Shown here: positions 27,138-38,899 of the stretch, piece after piece
Layout of the letters: each line of letters begins with the position of its first letter
How positions within the stretch are numbered: the stretch's first letter is position 1
DNA from: Flavobacterium galactosidilyticum
GTDB lineage: Bacteria; Bacteroidota; Bacteroidia; Flavobacteriales; Flavobacteriaceae
Direction: 5' to 3'
Length of the DNA stretch: 64,000 nucleotides
NCBI RefSeq assembly: GCF_020911945.1
Contig: NZ_CP087135.1
Coordinates: 124,001-188,000, forward strand
Program-made: the position numbers and the translations under genes
The notes under the pieces: model-generated
What the model was told of the DNA's origin: nothing
Databases searched by the model: none
Seen by the model: the letters and a program-made list of their open reading frames with translations, nothing else

Positions 27138-30100
27138 TTAGTAAATATATTCCTCTTTGTTAGCCATCATATCATTGTAATCATCTTTCGAACCTACTAT
27201 TGTTTGGTCATATTCTCTCATACCCGTTCCGGCAGGGATTCTATGTCCTACAATAACATTTTCCTTCAATCCTTCTAAGTAATCGATTTTACCTGCAACA
27301 GCAGCTTCATTCAATACTTTAGTAGTTTCTTGGAACGATGCAGCAGAAATAAATGATTTCGTTTGAAGAGACGCTCTTGTAATACCTTGCAATACTGGTG
27401 TTGCAGTTGCAGTAACAACATCACGAGCTACAACAAGATTTTTATCTGTACGCTTCAATAAAGAGTTTTCATCACGCAACTCGCGAGGCGTAATTATTTG
27501 TCCTTCTTTAAGCGCACTAGAATCCCCAGCATCTTCAACCACTTTCATACCGTATAATTTATCATTTTGAACGATAAAATCTTTAGTATGAATTAATTGA
27601 TCTTCTAAGAATAAAGTATCACCTGGATCCTGAACTCTTACTTTACGCATCATTTGACGTATTACTACTTCAAAGTGTTTGTCATTGATTTTTACCCCTT
27701 GTAGACGGTATACTTCTTGAATTTCATTAACCAAATACTGTTGAACAGCTGCTGGTCCTTGAATTCTTAAAATATCATCTGGAGTAATTGCTCCATCAGA
27801 CAATGGCACACCAGCTCTTACGAAGTCATTTTCTTGAACTAGAATTTGGCTTGATAATTTAACCAAGTATTTTCTAATATCTCCAAATTTAGATTCGATA
27901 ACAACCTCACGGTTACCTCTTTTGATTTTTCCAAAAGAAACAACACCATCAATCTCAGAAACTACAGCTGGATTAGAAGGATTACGAGCTTCTAATAACT
28001 CAGTAATTCTAGGTAAACCTCCTGTAATATCTCCAGATTTAGAAGAACGACGAGGGATTTTTACCAATACTTTACCTGCTTTAATTTTCTCACCGTTATC
28101 AACCATCAAGTGGGCTCCAACTGGTAAGTTATAAGAACGAATCAATTCACCATCTTTACCGTAAACCAATAAAGTTGGGATTAATTTATTAGCTCTTGAT
28201 TCAGAAATTACTTTTTCTTGGAAACCAGTTTGCTCATCAATTTCAACCATGAATGATTGACCTTGCTCTAAATCTTCATAAGCAATTTTACCAGTAAACT
28301 CAGAAACGATAACTCCATTATATGGATCCCATTTACAGATTACATCTCCTTTTGCTACAGACTGACCGTCTTTAACAAAAATACTTGAACCGTAAGGGAT
28401 ATTATTAGTACTCAATAAAATACCTGTTTTCTCATCAACTAATTTTAATTCAGTAGAACGAGATACAACAATATCAACTGCATTACCTTCGCTATCTTCA
28501 CCTTTAACCGTTTTCAAATCTTCGATTTCAAGTCTACCACCGAATTTAACTATAATACTAGATTCTTCAGAAATACCTCCCGCAACCCCTCCAACGTGGA
28601 AAGTACGAAGTGTTAACTGTGTTCCTGGTTCTCCAATAGATTGAGCTGCAATTACACCAACTGCTTCTCCTCTTTGTGTCATTTTTCCAGTAGCTAAGTT
28701 TCTACCGTAACATTTAGCACAAATACCTTTTGTAGCTTCACAAGTCAATGGAGAACGAACTTCAACTTTCTCAATAGGAGAAGCATCAATCGCTTTCATT
28801 ATAACTTCTGTGATTTGCTCACCAGAACGAATCAAGATTTCATTAGTTAAAGGATTAACTAAATCTTGTAATACTACACGACCTAATATTCTTTCTCCTA
28901 ATGACTCAACTATTTCTTCATTTTTCTTCAATGCTGAAACTTCAACACCTCTAAGTGTACCACAATCATCGATATTAACAATAACATCTTGAGATACATC
29001 ATGCAATCTACGAGTCAAGTAACCAGCATCTGCTGTTTTCAATGCCGTATCCGCAAGTCCTTTACGAGCACCGTGAGTAGAGATAAAGTACTCAAGAATC
29101 GAAAGACCTTCCTTAAAGTTAGAAAGAATCGGGTTTTCAATAATTTCACCACCACCAGCAGTCGATTTTTTAGGCTTAGCCATCAAACCACGCATACCAG
29201 TTAACTGACGAATTTGCTCTTTAGATCCCCTTGCACCAGAATCAAGCATCATATACACCGAGTTGAAACCTTGTTGGTCTTCTCTAATGTTTTTCATTGC
29301 TAATTCTGTCAATTGAGCATTCGCTGAAGTCCATACATCAATAACTTGGTTGTAACGTTCGTTATTTGTAATAAGACCCATGTTATAGTTCATAGAAATA
29401 CCTTGAACTTGTTCTCTCGCGTCTGCAATTAATTTTGGTTTCTGATCTGGAATTCTAATATCCCCTAATGAGAATGACAAACCACCTTTGAAGGCAAATT
29501 TGTAACCCATGTCTTTCATATTATCCAAGAAAGCTGCAGTTGTAGGTACATCAGTAGAACTTAAAACGTGTCCAATAATGTCTCTAAGGTTTTTCTTAGT
29601 CAATACATCATTGATATATCCAGCTGCTTCCGGTACTACTTCATTAAATAATACACGTCCAGCAGTTGTTTGAATGATTTGGTACACTAAGTCACCAGCT
29701 TCATTAAAGTGTTTTGCTCTAATTTTAACAGAAGCATTCAGTTCTAATCTACCTTCATTTAAAGCAATATTTACTTCTTCAGCAGAGTAGAAAGTGATTC
29801 CTTCACCTAAAATTTTCTTTTCAGGAGTTGACAAACGTTCTTTGGTCATATAATATAGACCCAAAACCATATCCTGAGAAGGTACTGTGATTGGCGCTCC
29901 ATTTGCAGGATTCAGAATATTATGAGAACCCAACATTAAAAGTTGTGCTTCCAAAATAGCTTCTGGTCCTAAAGGCAAGTGAACTGCCATTTGATCCCCA
30001 TCAAAATCCGCATTAAATGCAGTACAAACTAAAGGGTGCAATTGGATTGCTTTTCCTTCAATTAATTTTGGTTGGAATGCTTGAATACCTAATCTGTGCA

Positions 30101-31445
30101 AAGTAGGAGCACGGTTTAGCAATATTGGGTGACCTTTAATTACATTTTCAAGGATATCCCAAACTACTGGCTCTTTCTTATCTATTATTTTTTTTGCTGA
30201 TTTAACCGTTTTTACAATTCCTCTTTCTATCAATTTACGGATAACAAAAGGTTTGTATAATTCTGCTGCCATATCTTTAGGGATACCACATTCAGATAAT
30301 TTTAATTCAGGTCCAACAACAATTACCGAACGAGCAGAATAATCCACACGTTTTCCAAGTAAGTTTTGACGGAAACGTCCTTGCTTACCTTTTAGGGAAT
30401 CAGATAACGATTTTAGTGGTCTGTTTGATTCTGTTTTTACTGCAGATGCTTTACGAGTATTATCGAAAAGTGAATCTACAGATTCTTGCAACATACGTTT
30501 TTCGTTTCTTAAGATCACTTCTGGAGCTTTAATCTCCATTAATCTTTTCAAACGGTTGTTACGGATGATTACTCGACGATATAAATCATTTAAATCTGAA
30601 GTTGCAAAACGACCTCCATCAAGTGGCACAAGCGGACGTAATTCTGGCGGAATAACTGGTACCACTTTCATAATCATCCATTCTGGACGGTTCTCACGGT
30701 TCAAGTTAGACTCACGGAAAGATTCAACAACTTGCAATCTTTTTAGTGCTTCAGTTTTACGTTGTTTAGACGTTTCATTATTTGCATTATGTCTCAATTG
30801 GTAAGACAATTGATCTAAATCAATTCTAGCCAATAAATCCATAATACACTCTGCTCCCATTTTGGCAACAAATTTATTAGGATCAAAATCATCTAAATAT
30901 TGGTTGTCAGCAGGAAGAGTGTCAAGAATATTCAAATATTCTTCCTCTGTAAGGAAGTCCAATCTTTGTACTGATTCACCTTCTGCATTTTTAGCAATAC
31001 CTGCTTGAATTACTACATATCTTTCGTAGTAGATGATCATATCTAATTTCTTAGATGGAAGTCCAAGAATATAACCAATTTTATTAGGAAGAGAACGGAA
31101 ATACCAGATATGAGCAATTGGCACAACAAGGTTGATGTGTCCTACTCTGTCTCTACGTACTTTTTTCTCAGTAACTTCAACACCACAACGGTCACAGATG
31201 ATCCCTTTGTAACGAATTCTTTTATATTTACCACAAGCACATTCAAAATCTTTTACTGGACCGAAAATACGCTCACAGAAAAGACCATCACGCTCTGGTT
31301 TGTGCGTTCTGTAGTTGATAGTTTCTGGCTTTAAAACCTCTCCTCTTGACTCTTTCAAGATAGATTCTGGCGAAGCTAATCCTATCGAAATTTTATTGAA
31401 TCTTTTTACAGGATTCTTATCTTTATTATTTCTATTATTGATCAT
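27138..31445 (-). CDS. rpoC: DNA-directed RNA polymerase subunit beta'
   Basis: The 1435-residue protein is the catalytic beta' subunit. The N-terminal zinc ribbon is [20 protein letters not shown] near residues 69-88, the magnesium-binding active site is [12 protein letters not shown] near 475, and the second zinc site is [13 protein letters not shown] near 905. The trigger-loop region is near [20 protein letters not shown]. Length and ending are normal. It lies downstream of rpoB with a 256-base spacer that contains a dispersed-type inverted repeat, and upstream of DUF3467. Confidence 0.98.
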   Translation of the reverse strand: MINNRNNKDKNPVKRFNKISIGLASPESILKESRGEVLKPETINYRTHKPERDGLFCERIFGPVKDFECACGKYKRIRYKGIICDRCGVEVTEKKVRRDRVGHINLVVPIAHIWYFRSLPNKIGYILGLPSKKLDMIIYYERYVVIQAGIAKNAEGESVQRLDFLTEEEYLNILDTLPADNQYLDDFDPNKFVAKMGAECIMDLLARIDLDQLSYQLRHNANNETSKQRKTEALKRLQVVESFRESNLNRENRPEWMIMKVVPVIPPELRPLVPLDGGRFATSDLNDLYRRVIIRNNRLKRLMEIKAPEVILRNEKRMLQESVDSLFDNTRKASAVKTESNRPLKSLSDSLKGKQGRFRQNLLGKRVDYSARSVIVVGPELKLSECGIPKDMAAELYKPFVIRKLIERGIVKTVKSAKKIIDKKEPVVWDILENVIKGHPILLNRAPTLHRLGIQAFQPKLIEGKAIQLHPLVCTAFNADFDGDQMAVHLPLGPEAILEAQLLMLGSHNILNPANGAPITVPSQDMVLGLYYMTKERLSTPEKKILGEGITFYSAEEVNIALNEGRLELNASVKIRAKHFNEAGDLVYQIIQTTAGRVLFNEVVPEAAGYINDVLTKKNLRDIIGHVLSSTDVPTTAAFLDNMKDMGYKFAFKGGLSFSLGDIRIPDQKPKLIADAREQVQGISMNYNMGLITNNERYNQVIDVWTSANAQLTELAMKNIREDQQGFNSVYMMLDSGARGSKEQIRQLTGMRGLMAKPKKSTAGGGEIIENPILSNFKEGLSILEYFISTHGARKGLADTALKTADAGYLTRRLHDVSQDVIVNIDDCGTLRGVEVSALKKNEEIVESLGERILGRVVLQDLVNPLTNEILIRSGEQITEVIMKAIDASPIEKVEVRSPLTCEATKGICAKCYGRNLATGKMTQRGEAVGVIAAQSIGEPGTQLTLRTFHVGGVAGGISEESSIIVKFGGRLEIEDLKTVKGEDSEGNAVDIVVSRSTELKLVDEKTGILLSTNNIPYGSSIFVKDGQSVAKGDVICKWDPYNGVIVSEFTGKIAYEDLEQGQSFMVEIDEQTGFQEKVISESRANKLIPTLLVYGKDGELIRSYNLPVGAHLMVDNGEKIKAGKVLVKIPRRSSKSGDITGGLPRITELLEARNPSNPAVVSEIDGVVSFGKIKRGNREVVIESKFGDIRKYLVKLSSQILVQENDFVRAGVPLSDGAITPDDILRIQGPAAVQQYLVNEIQEVYRLQGVKINDKHFEVVIRQMMRKVRVQDPGDTLFLEDQLIHTKDFIVQNDKLYGMKVVEDAGDSSALKEGQIITPRELRDENSLLKRTDKNLVVARDVVTATATPVLQGITRASLQTKSFISAASFQETTKVLNEAAVAGKIDYLEGLKENVIVGHRIPAGTGMREYDQTIVGSKDDYNDMMANKEEYIY

Positions 31446-31657
31446 AGTTTTTACTATTGATTTATTTGCAATTAAAAATTGATTTTAGATTTATAATCTA
31501 CTCTTACTAAAAAGAGTTAATCATTCAGCTACTACCTCGAGTTACTTCTCTAAACTTCAAACTACTTTTGAAGCGCTAGTTATAAAAAAAAGTATTTTCT
31601 ATAAAAAATCGGAACGGTTTACGGGTATAAATCCTAAAAACTTCTATAAATGCCAAA

Positions 31658-31685
31658 GTAGAGACGTGATTACTCGCGTCTCTAC
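31658..31685. repeat. Inverted repeat in the rpoB-rpoC spacer
   Basis: The arms GTAGAGACG and CGTCTCTAC enclose a 10-base loop; an outer TGCCAA/TTGGCA pair extends the structure. No T-run is present, so it is not a terminator. It resembles the dispersed GTAGAGACG palindromes often seen in Flavobacteriia intergenic DNA. Confidence 0.6.
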
Positions 31686-31701
31686 AGTTGGCAAAATTTA
31701 T

Positions 31702-34700
31702 TTATTCTTCTAAACGAATATCAAGTCCAAGACCTTTCAATTCATGCATCAATACGTTGAATGATTCTGGCAATCCTGGCTCTGGCATAGACTCTCCCTT
31801 AACGATTGCTTCGTAAGTTTTAGCTCTACCAATTACGTCATCCGATTTAACTGTTAAGATTTCACGTAAAGTACTTGATGCTCCATAAGCTTCAAGTGCC
31901 CAAACCTCCATCTCTCCAAAACGTTGACCTCCAAATTGTGCTTTACCTCCAAGTGGTTGTTGCGTAATTAAAGAGTACGGTCCGATTGAACGGGCGTGCA
32001 TCTTATCATCAACCATGTGACCTAATTTCAACATGTAGATAACTCCAACTGTTGCTGCTTGGTGGAAACGCTCTCCAGTACCACCATCATATAAATGTGT
32101 ATGTCCAAAACGTGGTATTCCAGCTTCGTCAGTCAATTCATTAATTTGGTCTAGTGAAGCACCATCAAAAATTGGAGTAGCAAATTTTCTACCCAAGTTT
32201 TGTCCAGCCCAACCTAATACTGTTTCATAAATTTGACCAATGTTCATACGTGAAGGTACTCCAAGTGGATTCAACACGATATCAACTGGCGTTCCGTCTT
32301 CAAGGAAAGGCATATCTTCATGACGAACGATACGAGCAACAATACCTTTGTTACCGTGACGTCCTGCCATTTTATCCCCTACTTTTAACTTACGCTTTTT
32401 AGCGATATATACTTTAGCTAACTTCAAAATTCCAGCTGGTAACTCATCACCAACAGTAATTGTGAATTTCTCTCTACGTAAAGCACCTTGTAAATCGTTC
32501 AGTTTAATTTTATAGTTATGAATTAAATCATTAACCATTTTATTAGTTGCATCATCAGCAACCCATTGACCTTTACTTAAGTGAGCAAAATCTTCAACAG
32601 CATAAAGCATTTTTTGAGTATATTTTTTACCTTTTGGTAAAACTTCTTCACCCAAATCATTCATTACACCTTGAGATGTTTTTCCGTTAACAATCACGAA
32701 CAATTTCTCTACTAACTTGTCTTTTAATTCAACAAATTTAGTTTCGAATTCCATTTCAAGTGCTCCTAAAGCATCTTTATCTTGCGTACGTTTACGTTTA
32801 TCTTTAACCGCTCTTGCGAACAATTTTTTGTCTAAAACAACACCATGTAAAGAAGGAGATGCTTTTAACGAAGCATCTTTTACATCACCTGCTTTATCCC
32901 CGAAGATTGCACGAAGCAATTTCTCTTCTGGAGTAGGATCTGATTCTCCTTTTGGAGTAATTTTTCCGATAAGAATATCACCAGGTTTAACCTCGGCACC
33001 AATTCTAATCATACCATTTTCATCTAAATCTTTAGTAGCTTCTTCAGAAACGTTCGGTATATCGTTCGTTAATTCTTCGTTACCTAATTTAGTATCTCTC
33101 ACTTCTAACGAATAATCATCAACGTGAATAGAGGTAAAAATATCGTCACGAACCACTTTCTCAGAAATAACGATTGCATCCTCAAAGTTGTATCCTTTCC
33201 ATGGCATAAACGCCACTTTCAAGTTACGACCTAAAGCCAATTCACCATTTTGAGTAGCATATCCTTCAGATAATACTTGACCAAGAACCACTCTATCCCC
33301 TTTTCTTACGATAGGTTTAAGGTTGATACTTGTGCCTTGATTGGTTTTTCTAAACTTAATTAGATTGTATGTTTTCTCATCAGATTCAAAACTAACCATT
33401 CTTTCTTCCTCAGTACGATCGTATTTGATAGTGATGATGTTTGCATCTACATACTCTATAACTCCATCTCCTTCAGCATTAATCAATACTCTAGAATCAG
33501 AAGCAACTTGACGCTCTAAACCAGTTCCAACAATAGGAGCTTCAGGACGAATTAATGGCACGGCCTGACGCATCATGTTAGATCCCATCAAGGCTCTATT
33601 CGCATCATCATGTTCTAAGAAAGGAATTAACGAAGCTGAGATAGAAGCAATTTGATTTGGAGCTACATCCGTATAATCAACTCTTGTAGGTTCGATTACA
33701 GGGAAATCACCTTCTTGACGTGCAATAACATCTTCAGCAGTAATTTTTCCAGTAGCGTCCATTTGGATATTTGCCTGAGCAATCATCATTCCTTCTTCTT
33801 CTTCTGCGCTTAAGTACACTGGAGTAGAATCTAAATCTACCACTCCATTAGTTACTTTACGGTAAGGTGTTTCAATGAAACCCATACCGTTTACTTTAGC
33901 ATAAACACCAAGAGATGAAATCAAACCAATGTTTGGTCCCTCTGGAGTTTCAATTGGACATAAACGTCCGTAATGCGTATAGTGAACGTCACGTACCTCA
34001 AATCCAGCTCTCTCTCTCGAAAGTCCACCTGGTCCTAGTGCAGATAATCTTCTCTTGTGCGTAATCTCAGCAAGTGGATTCGTTTGATCCATAAACTGTG
34101 ACAACTGGTTAGTACCAAAGAAAGAGTTGATCACTGATGATAATGTTTTAGCATTAATCAAATCAATTGGTGTAAACACCTCGTTATCTCTAACGTTCAT
34201 TCTCTCACGAATAGTTCTAGCCATACGCGCCAAACCAACACCGAATTGTTGAGACAATTGTTCTCCAACTGTTCTAACACGACGGTTTGATAAGTGATCA
34301 ATATCATCAATCTCTGCTTTAGAGTTGATTAATTCAATCAAATATTTCACGATAGTTATGATATCTTCTTTGGTCAAGACTTGCTTTTCCATTGGAGTAT
34401 CTAAACCTAATTTTTTATTAATTCTATAACGACCAACTTCACCTAAGTTATAACGTTGATCAGAAAAGAATAATTTATCTATGATACCACGAGCAGTTTC
34501 TTCATCAGGCGGTTCTGCGTTACGAAGTTGTCTGTAGATATGCTCAACAGCTTCTTTTTCAGAGTTTGTTGGATCTTTTTGCAACGTATTATGAATGATG
34601 GCATAATCACCTTGATTAGCATCTTCTTTATGTAACAAAATAGATTTAACGTTAGAATCAATGATTTCTTCCACATTATCTTTGTCGATAATAGTATCTC

Positions 34701-35514
34701 TATCAAGGATTATTTCGTTACGTTCGATAGAAACAACCTCACCAGTATCTTCATCTACGAAATCCTCATGCCATGTATTCAATACACGTGCAGCTAATTT
34801 TCTACCGATATATTTTTTAAGACCTGTTTTAGATACTTTAATTTCCTCAGCAAGGTCAAAAATCTCAAGGATATCCTTATCTCTTTCGAAACCAATAGCA
34901 CGGAATAAAGTAGTTACAGGTAATTTTTTCTTTCTATCAATATAAGCATACATTACGCTGTTTATATCTGTAGAAAATTCTATCCAAGAACCTTTAAAAG
35001 GAATTACTCTGGCAGAATATAATTTAGTTCCATTTGCATGGAATGATTGACCAAAGAAAACACCTGGAGATCTATGTAATTGAGAAACAACTACACGTTC
35101 AGCACCATTAATAACAAAAGTACCACTTGGTGTCATATAAGGAATTGTACCAAGATATACATCTTGAACAATCGTTTCAAAATCCTCATGTTCTGGATCT
35201 GTACAATATAGTTTCAATCTTGCTTTTAAAGGCACACTATACGTAAGACCTCTTTCTATACACTCTTGAATTGTGTAACGTGGTGGATCTACAAAATAAT
35301 CAAGGAATTCTAATACAAAGTTATTTCTTGTATCAGTAATTGGGAAGTTTTCCATGAAGGTATTGTAAAGCCCTTCGTCGCCTCTTTCGTCAGATTTTGT
35401 TTCTAATTGAAAAAAATCTTTAAACGATTTAACCTGAACATCTAGAAAATCCGGATATTGAGGTATGTTTTTTGTAGAGGCAAAATTTAATCTTTCAGTC
35501 TGATTTGTAATCAT
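31702..35514 (-). CDS. rpoB: DNA-directed RNA polymerase subunit beta
   Basis: The 1270-residue protein is complete. The rifampicin-pocket region includes [31 protein letters not shown] (abbreviated here by its key parts NQLSQFMDQ and [12 protein letters not shown], near residue 460-490). C-terminal active-site parts include [10 protein letters not shown] near 1057 and [20 protein letters not shown] near 1190. The true start is the ATG at 35514 ([11 protein letters not shown]), not the TTG just before it. It follows the rplJL genes with an attenuator-like hairpin between. Confidence 0.97.
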   Translation of the reverse strand: MITNQTERLNFASTKNIPQYPDFLDVQVKSFKDFFQLETKSDERGDEGLYNTFMENFPITDTRNNFVLEFLDYFVDPPRYTIQECIERGLTYSVPLKARLKLYCTDPEHEDFETIVQDVYLGTIPYMTPSGTFVINGAERVVVSQLHRSPGVFFGQSFHANGTKLYSARVIPFKGSWIEFSTDINSVMYAYIDRKKKLPVTTLFRAIGFERDKDILEIFDLAEEIKVSKTGLKKYIGRKLAARVLNTWHEDFVDEDTGEVVSIERNEIILDRDTIIDKDNVEEIIDSNVKSILLHKEDANQGDYAIIHNTLQKDPTNSEKEAVEHIYRQLRNAEPPDEETARGIIDKLFFSDQRYNLGEVGRYRINKKLGLDTPMEKQVLTKEDIITIVKYLIELINSKAEIDDIDHLSNRRVRTVGEQLSQQFGVGLARMARTIRERMNVRDNEVFTPIDLINAKTLSSVINSFFGTNQLSQFMDQTNPLAEITHKRRLSALGPGGLSRERAGFEVRDVHYTHYGRLCPIETPEGPNIGLISSLGVYAKVNGMGFIETPYRKVTNGVVDLDSTPVYLSAEEEEGMMIAQANIQMDATGKITAEDVIARQEGDFPVIEPTRVDYTDVAPNQIASISASLIPFLEHDDANRALMGSNMMRQAVPLIRPEAPIVGTGLERQVASDSRVLINAEGDGVIEYVDANIITIKYDRTEEERMVSFESDEKTYNLIKFRKTNQGTSINLKPIVRKGDRVVLGQVLSEGYATQNGELALGRNLKVAFMPWKGYNFEDAIVISEKVVRDDIFTSIHVDDYSLEVRDTKLGNEELTNDIPNVSEEATKDLDENGMIRIGAEVKPGDILIGKITPKGESDPTPEEKLLRAIFGDKAGDVKDASLKASPSLHGVVLDKKLFARAVKDKRKRTQDKDALGALEMEFETKFVELKDKLVEKLFVIVNGKTSQGVMNDLGEEVLPKGKKYTQKMLYAVEDFAHLSKGQWVADDATNKMVNDLIHNYKIKLNDLQGALRREKFTITVGDELPAGILKLAKVYIAKKRKLKVGDKMAGRHGNKGIVARIVRHEDMPFLEDGTPVDIVLNPLGVPSRMNIGQIYETVLGWAGQNLGRKFATPIFDGASLDQINELTDEAGIPRFGHTHLYDGGTGERFHQAATVGVIYMLKLGHMVDDKMHARSIGPYSLITQQPLGGKAQFGGQRFGEMEVWALEAYGASSTLREILTVKSDDVIGRAKTYEAIVKGESMPEPGLPESFNVLMHELKGLGLDIRLEE

Positions 35515-35731
35515 CAATGGAGAAATTTTGATTAAAAAAAGTAGTTTTTGTGCAAAACACTGTTTAATTTATAAAACAATCTATACTTTTTTTTTATAAT
35601 CGATACATCTTTAAAAATAAATCAAGAGAGCCTCTATCCTATATTTTCTTTCATCGTATTGATTTAAAAACCTATTTGTATTTATGCTATTTTATAATAA
35701 AACCTAAAAATAATTTTATTATACGAAAAAT

Positions 35732-35767
35732 GGTTTAGGCCTTAGACATACATCTAAGACCTAAACC
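35732..35767 (-). terminator. Attenuator-like hairpin between rplL and rpoB
   Basis: On the minus strand a stem of about 15 bp (GGTTTAGGTCTTAGA with its near-perfect complement) is followed by ATTTTTC. A weak T-run suggests partial termination, as known at the rplL-rpoB junction of other bacteria. Confidence 0.6.
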
Positions 35768-35789
35768 TTATTCTTAAAAGAGAGATAAA

Positions 35790-36158
35790 CTATTTAAGTT
35801 CAACCTCAGCTCCTGCTTCTTCTAGAGATTTTTTAAGACCTTCAGCCTCTTCTTTAGTAACACCTTCTTTAACGTTACTTGGAGCGCTATCAACTACATC
35901 TTTAGCTTCTTTCAAACCTAAACCTGTAAGTTCTTTTACCAATTTAACAACAGCTAATTTAGAAGCACCTGCTGCTTTTAATACTACTGTAAATTCTGTT
36001 TGAACGTCTTCAGCAGCAGCTTCACCACCACCTGAAACTACTACAGCTGCAGCAGCTGGTTCGATTCCGTACTCATCTTTTAATATTGTTGCTAATTCGT
36101 TAACTTCTTTTACAGTAAGGTTAACCAATTGTTCTGCGAATTGTTTCAAATCTGCCAT
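35790..36158 (-). CDS. rplL: Ribosomal protein bL12 (L7/L12)
   Basis: The 122-residue protein forms the ribosomal stalk and recruits translation GTPases. The N-terminal dimerisation domain, an Ala/Gly-rich hinge ([17 protein letters not shown] near residues 33-49) and the C-terminal factor-binding domain ([19 protein letters not shown] near 71) are all present. Length is normal. It is the last gene of the rplKAJL group before the attenuator leading to rpoBC. Confidence 0.97.
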   Translation of the reverse strand: MADLKQFAEQLVNLTVKEVNELATILKDEYGIEPAAAAVVVSGGGEAAAEDVQTEFTVVLKAAGASKLAVVKLVKELTGLGLKEAKDVVDSAPSNVKEGVTKEEAEGLKKSLEEAGAEVELK

Positions 36159-36247
36159 TTTTTCTATCGTTTTAAAATGATTTGTAAAAATATAATTTAT
36201 TTATTGTGCGCTTTTTTAAATTAAATTAGAGTAAAACTCTATTTTAA

Positions 36248-36760
36248 TTATGCTTCTACTTCTTCTGTCGCCTCTTCGCCTTTTGCGAATTGGTTTTGAA
36301 GAGCAGAAATAACTCTTTGAGCTGGTGATTGAAGTAATCCAATGATTTCGCCAATAAGCTCTTCTTTAGATTTGATAGTTGCTAATGCATCTAATTGATC
36401 ATCTCCAATATACACTTCAGCGTTAATATAAGCTCCTTTTAAAATAGGGGTAGCTGATTTCTTTCTGAAGTCTCTAATTATTTTCCCAGGTGCATTTGCA
36501 ACATCTGAAATAAAGATAGCACTGTTCCCAGTCAATACTGATGGTAAATCACCATACTCATTAGTAGAAGCTTCCATTGCTTTTGCAAGCAAAGTATTCT
36601 TAACTACCTCTAATTTTATACCTGCTTTAAAACAAGCTCTTCTCAGGCTTGAAGTAGTCTCTGCATTCATTCCAGAAATATCAGATACATAAATAATATT
36701 TGTACCAGCTAACTGTGCAGTTAAATCTTCAATCGCGATTGATTTTTCTTCTCTAGTCAT
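36248..36760 (-). CDS. rplJ: Ribosomal protein uL10
   Basis: The 170-residue stalk base protein anchors bL12 dimers on 23S rRNA. The N-terminal domain (AEDLTAQL-like start, then GMNAETTSSLRRACFKAGIK) is typical, and the C-terminal helix that binds bL12 (VISALQNQFAKGEE) is present. It lies 22 bases after rplA and 89 bases before rplL. In many bacteria uL10 with bL12 represses its own mRNA leader; the spacer here is too short to show such a leader clearly. Confidence 0.96.
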   Translation of the reverse strand: MTREEKSIAIEDLTAQLAGTNIIYVSDISGMNAETTSSLRRACFKAGIKLEVVKNTLLAKAMEASTNEYGDLPSVLTGNSAIFISDVANAPGKIIRDFRKKSATPILKGAYINAEVYIGDDQLDALATIKSKEELIGEIIGLLQSPAQRVISALQNQFAKGEEATEEVEA

Positions 36761-36782
36761 ACTAAAAATTTTTAACTACCAA

Positions 36783-37472
36783 TTATACTGCTTTAGGATC
36801 CAACGCAATCGCTGGACTCATAGTGCTAGTTAGGTAAATACTTTTGATGTAAGTCCCTTTAGCCGCAGTTGGTTTAAGTTTGATTAATGTTTGAATAATT
36901 TCGTGAGCATTGTCAATGATTTGTTCAGCTCCAAAAGAAACTTTACCAATTCCTGCATGCACAATACCAGTTTTATCAACTTTGAAATCGATTTTACCAG
37001 CTTTTACCTCTGCAACAGCTTTTGCAACATCCATAGTTACAGTACCTGTCTTAGGGTTAGGCATTAAACCTCTAGGTCCTAATATACGACCTAATGGACC
37101 CAATTTACCCATAACAGAAGGCATAGTGATGATTACATCAACATCTGTCCAACCGTCTTTAATTTTTTGAAGGTAATCGTCAAGACCAACGAAGTCTGCA
37201 CCAGCTGCTAAAGCTTCCGCTTCTTTATCTGGAGTAACTAATGCTAATACTTTAACGTCTTTACCAGTTCCATGAGGTAATGTTACTACACCTCTAACCA
37301 TTTGATTCGCTTTTCTTGGATCTACACCCAAACGAACTGCGATATCAACAGACTCATCAAATTTTGCAGAAGCAACTACTTTTATCAATGCCGCAGCATC
37401 TTTAAGAGAATATAGTTTGTTCTTTTCAATTTTTGAAGCAGCCTCTTTTTGCTTTTTTGTCAATTTTGCCAT
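36783..37472 (-). CDS. rplA: Ribosomal protein uL1
   Basis: The 229-residue protein forms the L1 stalk at the ribosomal E site. Typical parts are [23 protein letters not shown] (here [20 protein letters not shown]) near residue 38, the core [19 protein letters not shown] near 130, and [19 protein letters not shown] near 153. Length is standard. It follows rplK by 13 bases, so the two are surely one transcript. uL1 is the usual autogenous repressor of the rplKA pair. Confidence 0.97.
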   Translation of the reverse strand: MAKLTKKQKEAASKIEKNKLYSLKDAAALIKVVASAKFDESVDIAVRLGVDPRKANQMVRGVVTLPHGTGKDVKVLALVTPDKEAEALAAGADFVGLDDYLQKIKDGWTDVDVIITMPSVMGKLGPLGRILGPRGLMPNPKTGTVTMDVAKAVAEVKAGKIDFKVDKTGIVHAGIGKVSFGAEQIIDNAHEIIQTLIKLKPTAAKGTYIKSIYLTSTMSPAIALDPKAV

Positions 37473-37485
37473 GTCTTTCTCTTAA

Positions 37486-37923
37486 TTAAAAAGGAGCTTC
37501 TCCTGATACAGTTATACCCATAGATCTAGCTGTTCCAGCAATCATGCTCATAGCAGATTCGATTGTGAATGCATTTAAATCTACCATTTTATCTTCAGCA
37601 ATTGCTTTGATAACATCCCAAGTAACGCTAGCTACTTTTTTACGATTTGGCTCACCAGACCCGGACTTTAGCTTTGCAGCTTCCATTAACTGGACCGCCG
37701 CTGGAGGAGTTTTTACAACAAAATCAAATGATTTGTCTTTATACACAGTAATTTGTACTGGGCATATTTTGCCGGCTTTATCTTGAGTTCTAGCATTAAA
37801 TTGCTTACAGAACTCCATGATGTTCACACCAGCAGCTCCTAAAGCAGGTCCAACCGGTGGCGACGGGTTCGCAGCACCTCCCTTAACTTGTAGTTTAACT
37901 ACCTTACTAATTTCTTTAGCCAT
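37486..37923 (-). CDS. rplK: Ribosomal protein uL11
   Basis: The 145-residue protein binds the GTPase-associated centre of 23S rRNA. The N-terminal motif is [20 protein letters not shown] near residue 20, and the C-terminal RNA-binding domain includes [18 protein letters not shown] near 122. Length is normal. Its neighbours are nusG upstream and rplA downstream, the standard order. Confidence 0.97.
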   Translation of the reverse strand: MAKEISKVVKLQVKGGAANPSPPVGPALGAAGVNIMEFCKQFNARTQDKAGKICPVQITVYKDKSFDFVVKTPPAAVQLMEAAKLKSGSGEPNRKKVASVTWDVIKAIAEDKMVDLNAFTIESAMSMIAGTARSMGITVSGEAPF

Positions 37924-37991
37924 TTTTTAAAAAATTTAACACTGCAATCATTGGAAGCGATTACAATGGATATTATAGATGTAACAAAAAA

Positions 37992-38543
37992 TTATACTTT
38001 TTCAACTTGCATAAAACTTAACTCTAATGGTGTTTTTCTTCCAAAAATCTTAACCATTACTTCTAGCTTACGCTTTTCCTCATTAATTTTTTCAACAGTA
38101 CCGTTAAATCCATTAAAAGGCCCATCAATAACCTTAATAGTTTCTCCAATATTGAAAGGTATTGCACGAGTATCAGTATTCACTGCTAACTCATCAACTT
38201 TACCTAACATTCTGTTTACTTCTGACATTCTTAAAGGAACAGGTTCACCACCTTTAATTTCTCCTAAGAAACCAATAACACTAGTTATAGACTTAATAAT
38301 ATGAGGTATTTCTCCAACAAGATTTGCCTCGATCATTACATAACCTGGAAAATACACCTTGTCTTTGACTATTTTTTTTCCTTCTTTTACGGTAACGACT
38401 TTTTCAGTAGGAACTAGAACTTGAGAAACATAATCAGTCATTTCTAATCTTGCGATTTCAGTCTCGATATATGCTTTTACTTTATTCTCTTGTCCGCTTA
38501 CCGCTCTAACTACGTACCACTTTTTAACATTACTATCTGCCAT
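37992..38543 (-). CDS. nusG: Transcription termination/antitermination factor NusG
   Basis: The 183-residue protein has the NGN domain (KKWYVVRAVSGQENKVKAYI near residue 6, PGYVMIEANLVGEIPHII near 69) and a C-terminal KOW domain (IGETIKVIDGPFNGFNGTVE near 126). NusG tethers RNA polymerase to the ribosome or Rho. It is placed 10 bases after secE, the usual pairing. Confidence 0.96.
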   Translation of the reverse strand: MADSNVKKWYVVRAVSGQENKVKAYIETEIARLEMTDYVSQVLVPTEKVVTVKEGKKIVKDKVYFPGYVMIEANLVGEIPHIIKSITSVIGFLGEIKGGEPVPLRMSEVNRMLGKVDELAVNTDTRAIPFNIGETIKVIDGPFNGFNGTVEKINEEKRKLEVMVKIFGRKTPLELSFMQVEKV

Positions 38544-38553
38544 AACAAAAAAT

Positions 38554-38751
38554 TTAAGCTTTTATCCAGTTAAAAAATCCAGCTAAAACTTTTGCGAAAA
38601 ATTCATCAACTCCCCAAGTTGCCAAGGCGAATAATACTGAAAAAAGAGCAACAACAATCGTTAGACGTTGCACCTCAGGCCATTCTGGCCAAGTTACATT
38701 TGACTTTAATTCCTCAAATGCTTCCGATATATAATTTACAACTTTTGCCAT
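38554..38751 (-). CDS. secE: Preprotein translocase subunit SecE
   Basis: The 65-residue protein has one C-terminal membrane segment (LTIVVALFSVLFALATWGVD, about residues 29-48) after the conserved amphipathic part ELKSNVTWPEWPEVQ. It is the single-span type of SecE. It forms the SecYEG channel in the inner membrane. It lies between tRNA-Trp and nusG. Confidence 0.95.
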   Translation of the reverse strand: MAKVVNYISEAFEELKSNVTWPEWPEVQRLTIVVALFSVLFALATWGVDEFFAKVLAGFFNWIKA

Positions 38752-38767
38752 TATGTTTTCTTTTTTG

Positions 38768-38838
38768 CACGGGCGGAGGGATTCGAACCCCCATCAACGG
38801 TTTTGGAGACCGCTATTCTACCCTTGAACTACGCCCGT
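38768..38838 (-). tRNA. tRNA-Trp (anticodon CCA)
   Basis: On the minus strand the acceptor arms ACGGGCG and CGCCCGT pair. The anticodon loop CTCCAAA gives CCA, and the T-loop is TTCGAAT. The 3' CCA is not encoded. It lies between tufA and secE, a conserved place in Bacteroidetes. Confidence 0.96.
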
Positions 38839-38844
38839 ATGTTA

Positions 38845-38884
38845 AAAGCCAGTTAGATTTCAGTTAAGAAAATTAACTGGCTTT
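38845..38884 (-). terminator. Hairpin after tufA
   Basis: The stem AAAGCCAGTTA / TAACTGGCTTT has a long loop and only a short T-run. It may be a weak terminator or a processing structure between tufA and tRNA-Trp. Confidence 0.5.
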
Positions 38885-38899
38885 ATATAATTTTTAGGA

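Noticed and set aside
32717..33115. 132-codon open frame on the + strand opposite rpoB
   Set aside because: It is a mirror of rpoB codon structure with no recognisable domain.
37951..38304. 117-codon open frame on the + strand opposite nusG
   Set aside because: It lies antisense to the well-supported nusG gene and has no family features.
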